This document shows, one piece after another, positions 32,788 to 41,621 of a stretch of DNA of 47,011 nt; position 1 is the stretch's first letter; each line of letters begins with the position of its first letter. The DNA lies in the NCBI RefSeq assembly GCF_037577855.1, contig NZ_JBAKFX010000032.1, forward strand, positions 1-47,011. Direction: 5' to 3'. The notes below the pieces were generated by a model. That model was not told the DNA's origin. It ran no database searches and worked only from the letters and a program-made list of their open reading frames with translations. The DNA is from Dethiothermospora halolimnae. Lineage in GTDB: Bacteria; Bacillota; Clostridia; Tissierellales; VENL01. A program made the translations under genes and the position numbers.

Positions 32788-35124
32788 TTAGCTATATATA
32801 TCGGAAAACTCAATATTTATCTTTTCTATACAGTTATTATTATCTATCTCATACTCATTATTTATTTCATCTTCTTTTTCATCTAAAATTTCTATAGGCA
32901 TTTTAATTATAAACTCACTTCCCTTACCTAATTTACTATCTACTGATATTTTACCCCCATGCAATTCTACTAAAGACTTAACCAAAGAAAGACCTATACC
33001 ACTTCCTTGCCTATTTCGTTTTAAGGTTTTATCAATTTGATGATACATTTCAAAAACATCATTTAGACGATCCTCGGGAATTCCTACACCTGTATCTTTA
33101 ACTGAAATATTTATATTGTTATCTATCTTATTAATAATAACCTCTATCTTACCCCCTGAATCAGTAAACTTAATGGCATTAGATAGTAAGTTTAAAACTA
33201 TTCTTTCAATTTTATCCGAATCGCAAGCTGTTACTATCTCTTCTTCAACGGTATCGAATATAACATTTATTCCCTTGTTTTCTGCATAATTAGCAACTGA
33301 TAGTGTTATATTTTCTATAACACTTACTATATTTACATTCTTCTTTTGAAGCTTAAAATATCCAGAATCTATTTTAGTACTATCCACTAAATTATTAACT
33401 AATCTTATTAATCTATAACAATTTTGTTTAATAACCTTTGAATATTTTTTGACATTATTATCATCACTTTTATGGGAATTTACATATAACATCAATAATT
33501 GTACAGAACCTAATATAACATTTATTGGTGTTTTGAGCTCATGGGATATATTGGCAAAAAATTCACTTTTCAGTTTACTTATTTCCATAGCCTCCATAAG
33601 CCTTTTTTTACTTTTTTCTGCATTTTTTCTATCGGACATATCCCTAGCTACACATAGTAAAGCTATCCCGTTTTTATTTATAAGGGGGACTCCTGCAAAC
33701 TCCATATCTATTACTGTATTATCTGACCTTATAACTTTTTTTTCAAAAAACTCCACTTCTTTTTTTTCTTTTACTACCTTTCTCACCTTTTCTGAAGATA
33801 TTTCCTTATAATCAGGATGTACCTTCATGAAATCCCCATGGTATTTTCCTATTATATCATTAGGACTATTGGCACCTACATATTCAGCCCATTTTTTATT
33901 GGCATACTCAATTTTACCTTGATTTATAACAGCTACTCCCTCCGGTAGAAGCTCTAATAATTTTTCATATTCTTCCCTAGTTTCAATCAATTCTCTCTCA
34001 TTTTCCTTATCTTTAGTTATGTCTTTTATAACTACTAACATTTCCCCTTCCTCAACCAATAATGGTGTTATAGTTAATTGTATATCTATAATCTCACCAT
34101 TAATCCTAACAGCTTTCATCTCAATGTTTTTAGAAACAATACCTTTTTTAGCCTTTATAATTGCATTATCTAGCTTTCTATAATAACCAGAATGTAAAAA
34201 ATCATAGACTGACATATTTTTAAATGTATCATTTCTTTTAGCCCCTAATATATTTGTAAAAGTTTCATTTGAGAATGTGATAATATCATTTCTCAAGACA
34301 CAAACTCCATTTGGTAAAAGTTCAATCAGATTACGGTGATAATCTTTGTTTTCAATTATTTTATTTATAGTCTTTTTAAAGCCTTCCTTTATATTACATC
34401 TATACATTAAACAGAAAGATATTAATTTGAAAAATTCTGAAATTATATAACTTGATTTTAAGTCAAAGGATAAAAGCATAGGTGTTATTAGATAGAATAT
34501 TTTAAAGAATAAATAAAAGTATATTAGATTGACTATGTTTGACGGAAAATATCTTTTATATTTATTGACTAGCAATAAATTTACCAATAAAATTATTGAA
34601 ACTACGTATCTACTGTTTGTATTGAACAAACTCTCGCCTATATTTTCGACATAACATATAGGATATATTTTAAAGACAACTATGCTAAATAAAAATATAG
34701 TAAATATTATGCTGTTAAAATAAACTATTTTTTCAAATTCAACTTTTTTATTGGTTAATAATATAGAAATCAGCAGAGCTATACCTTCAAAATACCAAGA
34801 TAGATTCATTATCTGTTTTGAAAAATTTGGATTTTTATCATAGGATACCATGTGTAAGAAAATTAAAACCGATAAAAAACCATATGAAACACCAATAAAA
34901 ATAAATCCACTATTGTATTTATGTTTATATATGTTGCAAGTGAGTATGGCAAAATTAACAGCTATTACCAAGCAACCCCCTTCCACTATACTATGGAAAA
35001 TATAATAACTTCTGGTACTTAGATAAAGAACAATAACAGAAAATATCCAAATAAATAGAATTTTTTGAACCTTAGACGTAAAAAAGATTCCCCTGTTATT
35101 GTTATGCGTTTGTACCCCTAACAT
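32788..35124 (-). CDS. Orphan sensor histidine kinase, MASE3-PAS-PAS-HisKA-HATPase
   Basis: A 778-residue membrane kinase. Seven to eight hydrophobic segments (residues about 20-250) match MASE3: FHSIVEGGCLVIAVNFAIL, then SYGFLSVLIFLHMVSYD and WYFEGIALLIS. Two PAS domains follow (about 268-385 and 390-505, each with GVCVL or GVAVI starts), then HisKA with FFANISHELKTPINVILGS and HATPase with LLSNAIKFTD, DTGVGIP and GSGIGLSLVK. The extreme C-terminus KINIEFSDIYS is nearly identical to that of the kinase at 22497, and the catalytic halves are clearly paralogous. No response regulator lies beside it. Input signal unknown; sporulation or redox control is possible. Confidence 0.92.
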   Translation of the reverse strand: MLGVQTHNNNRGIFFTSKVQKILFIWIFSVIVLYLSTRSYYIFHSIVEGGCLVIAVNFAILTCNIYKHKYNSGFIFIGVSYGFLSVLIFLHMVSYDKNPNFSKQIMNLSWYFEGIALLISILLTNKKVEFEKIVYFNSIIFTIFLFSIVVFKIYPICYVENIGESLFNTNSRYVVSIILLVNLLLVNKYKRYFPSNIVNLIYFYLFFKIFYLITPMLLSFDLKSSYIISEFFKLISFCLMYRCNIKEGFKKTINKIIENKDYHRNLIELLPNGVCVLRNDIITFSNETFTNILGAKRNDTFKNMSVYDFLHSGYYRKLDNAIIKAKKGIVSKNIEMKAVRINGEIIDIQLTITPLLVEEGEMLVVIKDITKDKENERELIETREEYEKLLELLPEGVAVINQGKIEYANKKWAEYVGANSPNDIIGKYHGDFMKVHPDYKEISSEKVRKVVKEKKEVEFFEKKVIRSDNTVIDMEFAGVPLINKNGIALLCVARDMSDRKNAEKSKKRLMEAMEISKLKSEFFANISHELKTPINVILGSVQLLMLYVNSHKSDDNNVKKYSKVIKQNCYRLIRLVNNLVDSTKIDSGYFKLQKKNVNIVSVIENITLSVANYAENKGINVIFDTVEEEIVTACDSDKIERIVLNLLSNAIKFTDSGGKIEVIINKIDNNINISVKDTGVGIPEDRLNDVFEMYHQIDKTLKRNRQGSGIGLSLVKSLVELHGGKISVDSKLGKGSEFIIKMPIEILDEKEDEINNEYEIDNNNCIEKINIEFSDIYS

Positions 35125-35295
35125 TTTAACTCCCCCATTCGATAAAAAAACTTTCTTTTCAGTAATATTATTCTACTCAAACTAAAAAATTCCTTTAAAT
35201 ATTATTGTCGAATTTTGTAAAAATATACTTTTATTGAATAACTTAATCTTTTAGAACATATATATGTATAAACTTTTTTATATCAGGAGGTTATT

Positions 35296-36090
35296 TTGAA
35301 AAATCAAGTTTATAATACTTTAGTCATAGCCCATAGAGGTGGTATGTATTTATATCCCGAGAATACCATGATGGCCTTTGATAATTCAGTAAAATTAGGA
35401 GTTGATGCTTTAGAACTAGATATACATATTACAAAGGATGACATTTTAGTTATTAATCATGATAATACTATTAATAGAACAAGCAATGGTAAGGGTTTTA
35501 TCAGTAATTTTACATATAAAGAACTATTAAATTATAATTTTGGTTATAGATTTAAAAATATCCACGGTAAATATCCCTATAGAGATAAATATATTCCCAT
35601 TCCAAAGCTAAAGGATTTATTTATAAAACATAATAATATGAATATGCTAATAGACATAAAAAATAATGGAACTTTAGGATATAAGGCTAGTAAGCAATTA
35701 AAAAAATTAATTTATAGGTATAACATGAAAGATAAAGTAGTAATAGGAAGTTTTAATAATGATACAATATATTATTTTAGAGAAATCACAAAAAATAACA
35801 TCAATACATCGGCATCAACCAATGAAACCTTAAAATTCATTATATTCAATAAGCTATTTTTGAATTCATTTAATACTATCGTGTATTCAACACTTCAAAT
35901 TCCCTATAAAAAAGGCTGTCTATCACTAGATAAAAAATCTATTATTAATTCCGCCCACAGGAAAAATATAAAAGTATACTATTGGACTATTAACGATAGA
36001 AAGGAAATGAAAAAATTAATTAAATTAGGTAGTGATGGTATTATAACCGATAGACCGGATATATTAATTAGTATTCTAAAAAAAATCTAA
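35296..36090 (+). CDS. Glycerophosphodiester phosphodiesterase family protein
   Basis: A GDPD hydrolyses glycerophosphodiesters to glycerol-3-phosphate and an alcohol. The catalytic motif AHRGGMYLYPENTMMAF (about residues 12-28) supplies His and Arg, ALELDIHITKDDILVINHD (about 38-56) gives E-x-D and the second His, and TSNGKGFISNFTYKEL is the expected GDPD loop. The barrel ends in YWTINDRKEMKKLIKLGSDGIITDRPD. It has 264 residues and no signal peptide, so it is cytoplasmic. The start is TTG at 35296 with AGGAGG 7 bp upstream. It may recycle phospholipid or teichoic-acid head groups. Confidence 0.93.
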   Translation: MKNQVYNTLVIAHRGGMYLYPENTMMAFDNSVKLGVDALELDIHITKDDILVINHDNTINRTSNGKGFISNFTYKELLNYNFGYRFKNIHGKYPYRDKYIPIPKLKDLFIKHNNMNMLIDIKNNGTLGYKASKQLKKLIYRYNMKDKVVIGSFNNDTIYYFREITKNNINTSASTNETLKFIIFNKLFLNSFNTIVYSTLQIPYKKGCLSLDKKSIINSAHRKNIKVYYWTINDRKEMKKLIKLGSDGIITDRPDILISILKKI

Positions 36091-36243
36091 GTTAAGAAGG
36101 CTAAGACTTAATATATCCATCTCCATATAAATATATTTAGAGGTTGATGTATTTTGACTTTATATAAAATAAAAGAAGGAATAGATTGTTTTTTGTAGAA
36201 TAACTTATATTAATAAATTAACTTATTTTAAAGGAGGGCTATT

Positions 36244-36453
36244 ATGGAAGGAAGCTGGCAATGTCCTAAATGTGGCAACCATGGTTATGAAACTGACCAA
36301 TTTCAAGCAACTGGAGGAACCCTTTCGAAATTATTTGATGTTCAAAATAAGAAGTTTACAACTGTAACATGTACTAAATGTAAATTTACAGAACTATATA
36401 GAGCTAGCTCTAGTGAATTAAGCAATATATTTGATTTCTTCTTTGGAGGATAA
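36244..36453 (+). CDS. Small zinc-ribbon protein
   Basis: A 69-residue protein with two CxxC knuckles, CPKCGNHGYETDQ (residues 7-19) and TCTKCKFTELY (about 42-52), forming one zinc ribbon of the 'nucleic-acid-binding Zn-ribbon' group. The C-terminus ends in NIFDFFFGG, typical of such small Firmicute proteins. GGAGG lies 6 bp before ATG, and a clear terminator follows. Role unknown; these proteins are often encoded as single genes. Confidence 0.85.
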   Translation: MEGSWQCPKCGNHGYETDQFQATGGTLSKLFDVQNKKFTTVTCTKCKFTELYRASSSELSNIFDFFFGG

Positions 36454-36457
36454 AAAG

Positions 36458-36485
36458 ATACCACTTGTAAGTGGTATTCTTTTAT
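36458..36485 (+). terminator. Terminator of the zinc-ribbon gene
   Basis: ATACCACTTG / TAAGTGGTAT hairpin (36458-36477) followed by TCTTTTAT, 5 bp past the stop. A degraded inverted copy of the dispersed repeat (TTGTACTCTGCACATTGCTC and a GGGGAATTCGTAATCCC piece) continues to about 36545. Confidence 0.8.
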
Positions 36486-36589
36486 CTTGTACTCTGCACA
36501 TTGCTCCTCAATCAGTTGTTGGGGAATTCGTAATCCCACAACCAATTATCTAATACTTTATTCCACACTTCTATAAGCTTGTCCTAATA

Positions 36590-37180
36590 TTATCTAAAAT
36601 ATATATCGACTTTTTCAAACCCCATATTCCCCAACATATTTTTCACTAATTTTTCCGTATGTTTATTGGCCTCATCTAAGAAACCATCTTCTATTAACTC
36701 ATCTTTTATTTTTTCTTTTTCCAATGATAGTACCCCTAAGAGGTCATCATATTTCAGTTTATTAAATAAACCTGAATCTTCATCATACATCTCCGCTTCT
36801 TTCTCATTGATTACATTATCTAATATTTTAGCTTCATTCATTTTTATCGTTATATTTTTGTCATCTTTTATGGATATATCTATATCTTCTAAATCTACCC
36901 CCGCTTTAACATATCCTGAATACACTAGTAAAAAAGATTTACTAGTAAAGGGAATATTTATTCCTTTAAACTTTTTAACATCTTCGTATTTAGCTACATT
37001 TTTATAATTATATTTTATAGTGGATAATTCTGATATATTAAGTATTTCCTTTTCAACAATATCAGAACCTATAGTTTCCTCATCCTTTACCATATCTCCA
37101 AATGCAATAATTGATAATCCTACTACTAATGTCATTAAAATAACAATTAAAATATTTCTTTTACTTTTTATAATTTTCAT
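36590..37180 (-). CDS. DUF4230-family membrane-anchored protein
   Basis: A probable surface-exposed protein with an N-terminal TM anchor (about residues 7-28, RNILIVILMTLVVGLSIIAFG) and a DUF4230-like domain of about 150 residues. Recognisable are LSTIKYNYKNVAKYED, the SFLLVYSGYVKAGVDLEDI segment and the DEANKHTEKLVKNMLGNMGFEKVDI helix near the end. Role unknown. AAAGGGGTGA precedes the ATG at 37180, so I use it in place of an ATG 24 bp upstream (197 residues). It is monocistronic. Confidence 0.8.
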   Translation of the reverse strand: MKIIKSKRNILIVILMTLVVGLSIIAFGDMVKDEETIGSDIVEKEILNISELSTIKYNYKNVAKYEDVKKFKGINIPFTSKSFLLVYSGYVKAGVDLEDIDISIKDDKNITIKMNEAKILDNVINEKEAEMYDEDSGLFNKLKYDDLLGVLSLEKEKIKDELIEDGFLDEANKHTEKLVKNMLGNMGFEKVDIYFR

Positions 37181-37296
37181 TTTCTTCACCCCTTTAAAAT
37201 CCATGTAATATCCTGTATGTCTAAGTAGTTTTCACTTTATTCATGTCTAATTTTATTATAATTATATATTATTAGTACTTATTTTAAAAGGGTAAA

Positions 37297-37360
37297 AAAC
37301 AAAGTCACCTTTGGTACTTCTTTGTCTTGTGCAGAGTGCAAAGAACAGGGTGCAGGGATT
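37297..37360. repeat. Dispersed modular repeat, copy G
   Basis: Hairpin-like AACAAAGTCACC / GGTACTTCTTTGT (37297-37326), then TTGTGCAGAGTGCAAAGAAC and AGGGTGCAGGGATTTG (37326-37361). The copy is downstream of the DUF4230 promoter region and of iorB. Confidence 0.75.
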
Positions 37361-37418
37361 TGCTGGTACAATATTATAGGGGAGAACTCAAATTGTTGAA
37401 TCCTCCCCTATAAAAACC

Positions 37419-37994
37419 CTACAAGCTTTCCATTCCCATATTCAATGCCTTTATGTTTATATCTATAAATCTTTCCTTAACCGTTTCTTTTATAATTTCT
37501 TCCCAATTAATATCTGTTAATCCCATTGCCTTAATTAACGCACCTAACAAAACTACATTCATTACCTTTGGGTTTCCTAGCTCTTCTGCCATATCTGCAG
37601 CATTTAATATTGTTGTATCTACTTTATCTTTTATTCTCTCTATTACTCCTTCTGGATATTCACTTTTTCCAGTAAGTATAGGTGCCGATGGTATCCTATA
37701 ATTATTAATAACCATTTTTCCATTGGGATCTAAATATTCAATACGTCTTAGGGCTTCCATAACTTCAAAGGATACTAATATATTAGCTTCACCTTTCCCT
37801 ATAATTGGGGAATTTACTTTATCACCATACCTTATCTGTGTGGTAACACTGCCTCCTCTTTGAGACATACCATGAATTTCAGACATTTTGACGTCATATC
37901 CCGACTCTATTAATCCCGTTGATAGTATTTTACTAGCGAGGATTGTTCCCTGTCCTCCTACTCCAACTAATAATATGCTTTTTGTCTCTACCAT
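37419..37994 (-). CDS. iorB: Indolepyruvate:ferredoxin oxidoreductase, beta subunit
   Basis: IorB is the gamma-type domain of 2-oxoacid:ferredoxin oxidoreductase. With IorA it oxidatively decarboxylates aryl pyruvates to aryl acyl-CoA plus reduced ferredoxin in the fermentation of aromatic amino acids. Motifs are LLVGVGGQGTILASKIL (about residues 9-25) and EIHGMSQRGGSVTTQIRYG (about 41-59). Stop of iorA and the ATG at 37994 are 1 bp apart, with an AAGGTGG ribosome site inside iorA; a GTG three codons earlier is less well spaced. About 191 residues. Confidence 0.95.
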   Translation of the reverse strand: MVETKSILLVGVGGQGTILASKILSTGLIESGYDVKMSEIHGMSQRGGSVTTQIRYGDKVNSPIIGKGEANILVSFEVMEALRRIEYLDPNGKMVINNYRIPSAPILTGKSEYPEGVIERIKDKVDTTILNAADMAEELGNPKVMNVVLLGALIKAMGLTDINWEEIIKETVKERFIDINIKALNMGMESL

Positions 37995-37995
37995 A

Positions 37996-39774
37996 TTACT
38001 CACCCACCTTTTCTATTGCATCCACAGGACAGACTTGCATACAGATTTCACATCCTACACACTGGACCTTATCAATTACTACACTATTACTTTTTTTGTC
38101 AAAGTGTAAAGCAGGACAACCTGTTTTTATACACTTTTTACATCCGATGCATTTATCCTTATCAACTTTACAAAGACCTACATAGTCTCCAAATTCCTCT
38201 TTGTCAAGTTCTGAATGTCTTTTTAAAACACAGGGCCACCTTGTAACTATAACCGATGGCTCATCAAGACTAAGGGCCCAATCCAATGTACCTTTAACTT
38301 CTTCTAATTTAAGGGGATTTACCACCTTTACGTTATCTATTCCAATGGCATTACACAACCTAGGTATATCAACTTCTTTTGTTGGCATTCCCTGTAGGGT
38401 ATAGCCAGTCCCGGGATTATCTTGATGTCCAGTCATACCAGTGGTTCTATTATCAAGTATAATTGTTACTGTATTACTTCTGTTATATGCAATATCTAAT
38501 AAACTATTCATTCCCGTATGGAAAAAAGTAGAGTCCCCTATAACTGCCACTGCCCTCATATCATCATTATATCTATTTAAAGCTTTTTGAGCTCCATGAC
38601 CGGCGCTTACACTGGCTCCCATACATATAATTGTGTCAACTGCATTTAATGGGTCTGCAACCCCTAAACCATAACATCCAATATCACCTGTAACTATTAT
38701 ATTTTTCTTTTTAGCTAGTTCATAAAATAATCCCCTATGGGGGCATCCCGCACAAAGAGATGGAGGTCTTGGAACTATATCTGATGTATCACAATCTATA
38801 ACATCTCTCTTATCATCTAATAAAACTTCCCTTATTATATCTGCATTTAATTCTCCTATATTAGGAATTTTATCCTTTCCTATACATTCTATCCCTTCTG
38901 CCTTTATTTGCTCTTCTATATATGGCTCCACTTCTTCGATTACATATAGTTTATCAACTTCAGATGCAAATTTTCTGATCTTTTTCATTGGTAATGGAAA
39001 TGTAAAGCCTAATTTTAAATAGGATGCACTATCTCCAAATACTTCTTTAGCATGTTGATATGCCACACCGGAAGATATAATACCTATTTTTTTATCATTC
39101 CATTCAAAATAATTTAAATCAGTTTCATCTGCAAATTCTCTAAGTTTATCTAGTCTTTTCTCGATTTCAACCCTCATACCTCTAGCAAATGCCGGTGTAG
39201 TGGCATATTTCTTTGGATTTTTTATATAGGGTTTTTTATCAACTTCTTCCCTATTATAAAATTCAACTACACCCTTACTATGACATATTCTTGTGGTCAT
39301 TCTTAACATTACTATGGTTCCAAATCTTTCACTTATATCTATAGCAGATTTAACCATATCTTTAGCCTCTTGACTGTCACTGGGCTCAACCATAGGAATT
39401 TTTGCAAATTTTGCATAGTTTCTATTGTCCTGTTCATTCTGGGATGAATGTATTCCCGGTTCATCTGCTGAAACTAAAACTATACCACCATTAGATCCTG
39501 TATAAGCAAATGAGAACAATGGATCTGCTGCCACATTTACTCCTACCTGTTTCATTGCAGCAAGAGCCCTTGCTCCTACTATAGATGCTCCTATAGCGGA
39601 CTCTAGGGCAACCTTTTCATTTGGAGCCCACTCTGCTGTTATATGCTCTTTATATGGTCCAATATTTTCTAATATCTCTGTACTAGGTGTTCCTGGATAA
39701 GCTGCTGAAAAGGTTATCCCAGCTTCAAAAGCTCCCCTTGCAACAGCTTCATTACCTGTTAATAATTTCTTCAT
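37996..39774 (-). CDS. iorA: Indolepyruvate:ferredoxin oxidoreductase, alpha subunit
   Basis: IorA carries thiamine diphosphate and two [4Fe-4S] clusters. Residues about 1-180 hold the pyrimidine-binding (alpha) domain with GNEAVARGAFEAGITFSAAY; residues about 340-500 the TPP-binding (beta) domain with GDIGCYGLGVADPLNAVDT and GDSTFFHTGMNSL; residues about 530-592 a 2x[4Fe-4S] ferredoxin module with CIGCKKCIKTGCP and CVGCEICMQVCP. The start at 39774 has GGGGGG in front; the frame extends 15 codons upstream without a ribosome site. It is the first gene of iorAB. A stable hairpin (39856-39891) lies in its leader. Confidence 0.96.
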   Translation of the reverse strand: MKKLLTGNEAVARGAFEAGITFSAAYPGTPSTEILENIGPYKEHITAEWAPNEKVALESAIGASIVGARALAAMKQVGVNVAADPLFSFAYTGSNGGIVLVSADEPGIHSSQNEQDNRNYAKFAKIPMVEPSDSQEAKDMVKSAIDISERFGTIVMLRMTTRICHSKGVVEFYNREEVDKKPYIKNPKKYATTPAFARGMRVEIEKRLDKLREFADETDLNYFEWNDKKIGIISSGVAYQHAKEVFGDSASYLKLGFTFPLPMKKIRKFASEVDKLYVIEEVEPYIEEQIKAEGIECIGKDKIPNIGELNADIIREVLLDDKRDVIDCDTSDIVPRPPSLCAGCPHRGLFYELAKKKNIIVTGDIGCYGLGVADPLNAVDTIICMGASVSAGHGAQKALNRYNDDMRAVAVIGDSTFFHTGMNSLLDIAYNRSNTVTIILDNRTTGMTGHQDNPGTGYTLQGMPTKEVDIPRLCNAIGIDNVKVVNPLKLEEVKGTLDWALSLDEPSVIVTRWPCVLKRHSELDKEEFGDYVGLCKVDKDKCIGCKKCIKTGCPALHFDKKSNSVVIDKVQCVGCEICMQVCPVDAIEKVGE

Positions 39775-39819
39775 AACTTTCCCCCCAACAATAAAAGTGT
39801 GAGCACTTTTAAATTTCAA

Positions 39820-40101
39820 ATTTTAAATTATAAATTAAAACCTTAAAACATGGACAACATAAGTAGCTTCGACTTCAGTCGAAGGTTATGTTATATTTAA
39901 AAATAAAATTATATTTTTTCTCACTATATGAAATATTCTATATATTTCGTTAATTTTCCTGCTAATAAATCATATTTATATGTTTATATGATAGGTAGAT
40001 TTTATATATACTCCCCCGTAGCATGGAATTCATTCCACGCTTTTCTTCTTTACCCTTTCTTATTTAATTCCATGCCCTATCCCCCTATGTAATATTATTT
40101 T
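39820..40101. other. Intergenic region upstream of iorA with hairpins
   Basis: It contains a hairpin at 39856-39891 (AACATAA...CTTCGACT / AGTCGAAG...TTATGTT), no T run, and a looser inverted repeat GCATGGAATT (about 40020-40029) / AATTCCATGC (about 40062-40071). No ORF with a ribosome site is seen. The hairpins may be leader structures of iorAB or remnants of dispersed repeats. Confidence 0.55.
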
Positions 40102-40985
40102 ACAACTATAGGAAGTAATATCTCCTTATCTATTCTTTATTCTTTAATTTAAAGTTTTTTTCTTTAAACTCTACAATAGCCTCCGATATGGCTTGTACAT
40201 ATTTTTCTTTTCCTTCTTGTGAAGTTAATGTCTTAACATCTTCTGGATTACTTAAATACCCCAATTCAATTAATACCGATGTAGCTTCAGTGTTTTTCAG
40301 TACATAAAGTTCCTTTTCATCTTCATATTTTAATCCCCTAATTTCAGTAAAATCCAACCTTCCCACATTATTTACAATACTTTGGGCAAGCCTTTCATCC
40401 TCTGTATCTTTAAACCTACACCAGACCTCCATGCCCCTTATTAATGGAGATTTTTCATAGTAATTTCCGTGAATTGATACGAATAAATCTGCATTTGAAT
40501 TATTTGATATTTCACTTCTTCCTTTTAGAGACTCAGGTTGCTTCTTCCAAGGTATATAGTCCTCTGTCCTAGTATATATAACCTTTATCCCTTTATCTTC
40601 TAGCTTTTGTCCAACCTGAAGAGATATGTCTAGTGCTATATCTTTTTCAAAAATACCAAGTTCTTTATTTTCAGTACCCCCGTCATATCCACCATGTCCA
40701 GGATCTATAACCACAGTAAATAAATCCTCTAGAGGCTTTTCATTGGCAACAACCACAGCCTCATCATCTGGAATAAACCTACTTATTAAAAATCCAATTA
40801 ATAATATAAACAATGATACAAAAACATAAAAGCGCTTTTTAAACCTAACTTTTTTTCTTCTTTTTCTCTTTACTTTTATTGTTCCCCGTTGATATTGATC
40901 TCTTCCCATTTAATCACCACCCGTAATTTAGAGAATAGTTAATAGATAATAAAGAATAGATAAGGAGATTTTACTCCCTATGGTC
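40102..40985. repeat. Inverted repeats flanking the amidase gene
   Basis: The tract ATCTCCTTATCTATTCTTTA (within 40110-40135) is matched in reverse complement near 40945-40975 (TAAAGAATAGATAAGGAGAT), with extended similarity on both sides (TATAGGAAGTAATATCTCC against the complement of GGAGATTTTACTCCCTATGG). A third, direct copy (TATCTATTCTTTATTCTTTA) occurs at about 41033-41055. The repeats run into the 3' ends of two coding regions. Confidence 0.75.
40130..40909 (-). CDS. N-acetylmuramoyl-L-alanine amidase (amidase_3)
   Basis: A zinc amidase that cleaves the amide between MurNAc and the peptide stem. A basic cytoplasmic N-terminus (KVKRKRRKKVRFKKR) and a TM anchor (about residues 28-44) are followed by the catalytic domain: VVIDPGHGGYDGGT (His, about 66-79), GIFEKDIALDIS (Glu), SIHGNYYEKSP (second His, about 148) and VLIELGYLSN (catalytic Glu). 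At 259 residues it lacks wall-binding repeats. CwlD-like spore-cortex function or vegetative turnover are both possible. The C-terminal KLKNKE is encoded by a repeated DNA tract also found at the end of the next gene. Confidence 0.92.
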   Translation of the reverse strand: MGRDQYQRGTIKVKRKRRKKVRFKKRFYVFVSLFILLIGFLISRFIPDDEAVVVANEKPLEDLFTVVIDPGHGGYDGGTENKELGIFEKDIALDISLQVGQKLEDKGIKVIYTRTEDYIPWKKQPESLKGRSEISNNSNADLFVSIHGNYYEKSPLIRGMEVWCRFKDTEDERLAQSIVNNVGRLDFTEIRGLKYEDEKELYVLKNTEATSVLIELGYLSNPEDVKTLTSQEGKEKYVQAISEAIVEFKEKNFKLKNKE

Positions 40986-41003
40986 GTAAAATTTAATAGA
41001 AAC

Positions 41004-41024
41004 AAAGTGGCCTATGGCCACTTT
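41004..41024 (-). terminator. Terminator after the HI0074-like gene
   Basis: AAAGTGGCC / GGCCACTTT with a 3-nt loop, followed on the minus strand by GTTTCT. It lies about 25 bp past the stop of the gene ending at 41048. Confidence 0.7.
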
Positions 41025-41047
41025 GCACCATATCTATTCTTTATTAT

Positions 41048-41473
41048 CTATTCTTTATTCTTTAATTTTAGTTCTTTATCTGAAAGTTTTATTTCCATAT
41101 TCTCTATAAAATCATCAAAAAGTGCCACATACCTGTAGGCTATATCATTAAATAAGTCCACCACATTATCTTCATCATATGTAAATGAAGTTATTTTTCT
41201 ATCCTGTATCATATTAAACCACATATATTCTTGGCTTATTAGACCTGCTTTAAATGCTTCTTCTATTATTTTTATAGGATTATCAGTGTCAATATTTTTC
41301 TTATGCTTTAAATATGTCTTCATTATTTTCAGTGACAATTCATAGGTAAACTCAAACCTTAAAATAGTTGCATCCACAACTAGATCATATGATTCAGGCT
41401 CCATCGCAACACATTCTTTTAACTTATTGAAGGCCTTTTTCAAATCCTCCAATGTATATCTTAAGTTCTTCAT
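41048..41473 (-). CDS. Nucleotidyltransferase substrate-binding protein (HI0074/HEPN-like)
   Basis: A helical protein of 141 residues belonging to the HI0074 family, which pairs with small MNT nucleotidyltransferases (HI0073), usually as a toxin-antitoxin-like two-gene unit. The family core is LRFEFTYELSLKIMKTYL (about residues 51-68), followed by EAFKAGLISQEYMWFNMIQDR and TSFTYDED. No MNT gene (GSxxxGxxxxxSDxDL) is adjacent in the window, so the partner is missing or elsewhere. The last residues KLKNKE are identical to those of the amidase, because both 3' ends lie within the same repeat. Confidence 0.85.
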   Translation of the reverse strand: MKNLRYTLEDLKKAFNKLKECVAMEPESYDLVVDATILRFEFTYELSLKIMKTYLKHKKNIDTDNPIKIIEEAFKAGLISQEYMWFNMIQDRKITSFTYDEDNVVDLFNDIAYRYVALFDDFIENMEIKLSDKELKLKNKE

Positions 41474-41621
41474 AAAAAGTGTCCCACCCTTTTAGTTTTA
41501 ATTTATAGGTTTTATTATCTATATTGTACCGGGGAATGAATTCCCCTCTACTTAATTCAATTGACAGTTGACAATGGACAATTAAAATTCATTTTATCCA
41601 TCTCTGTCATACTATCAGCTC

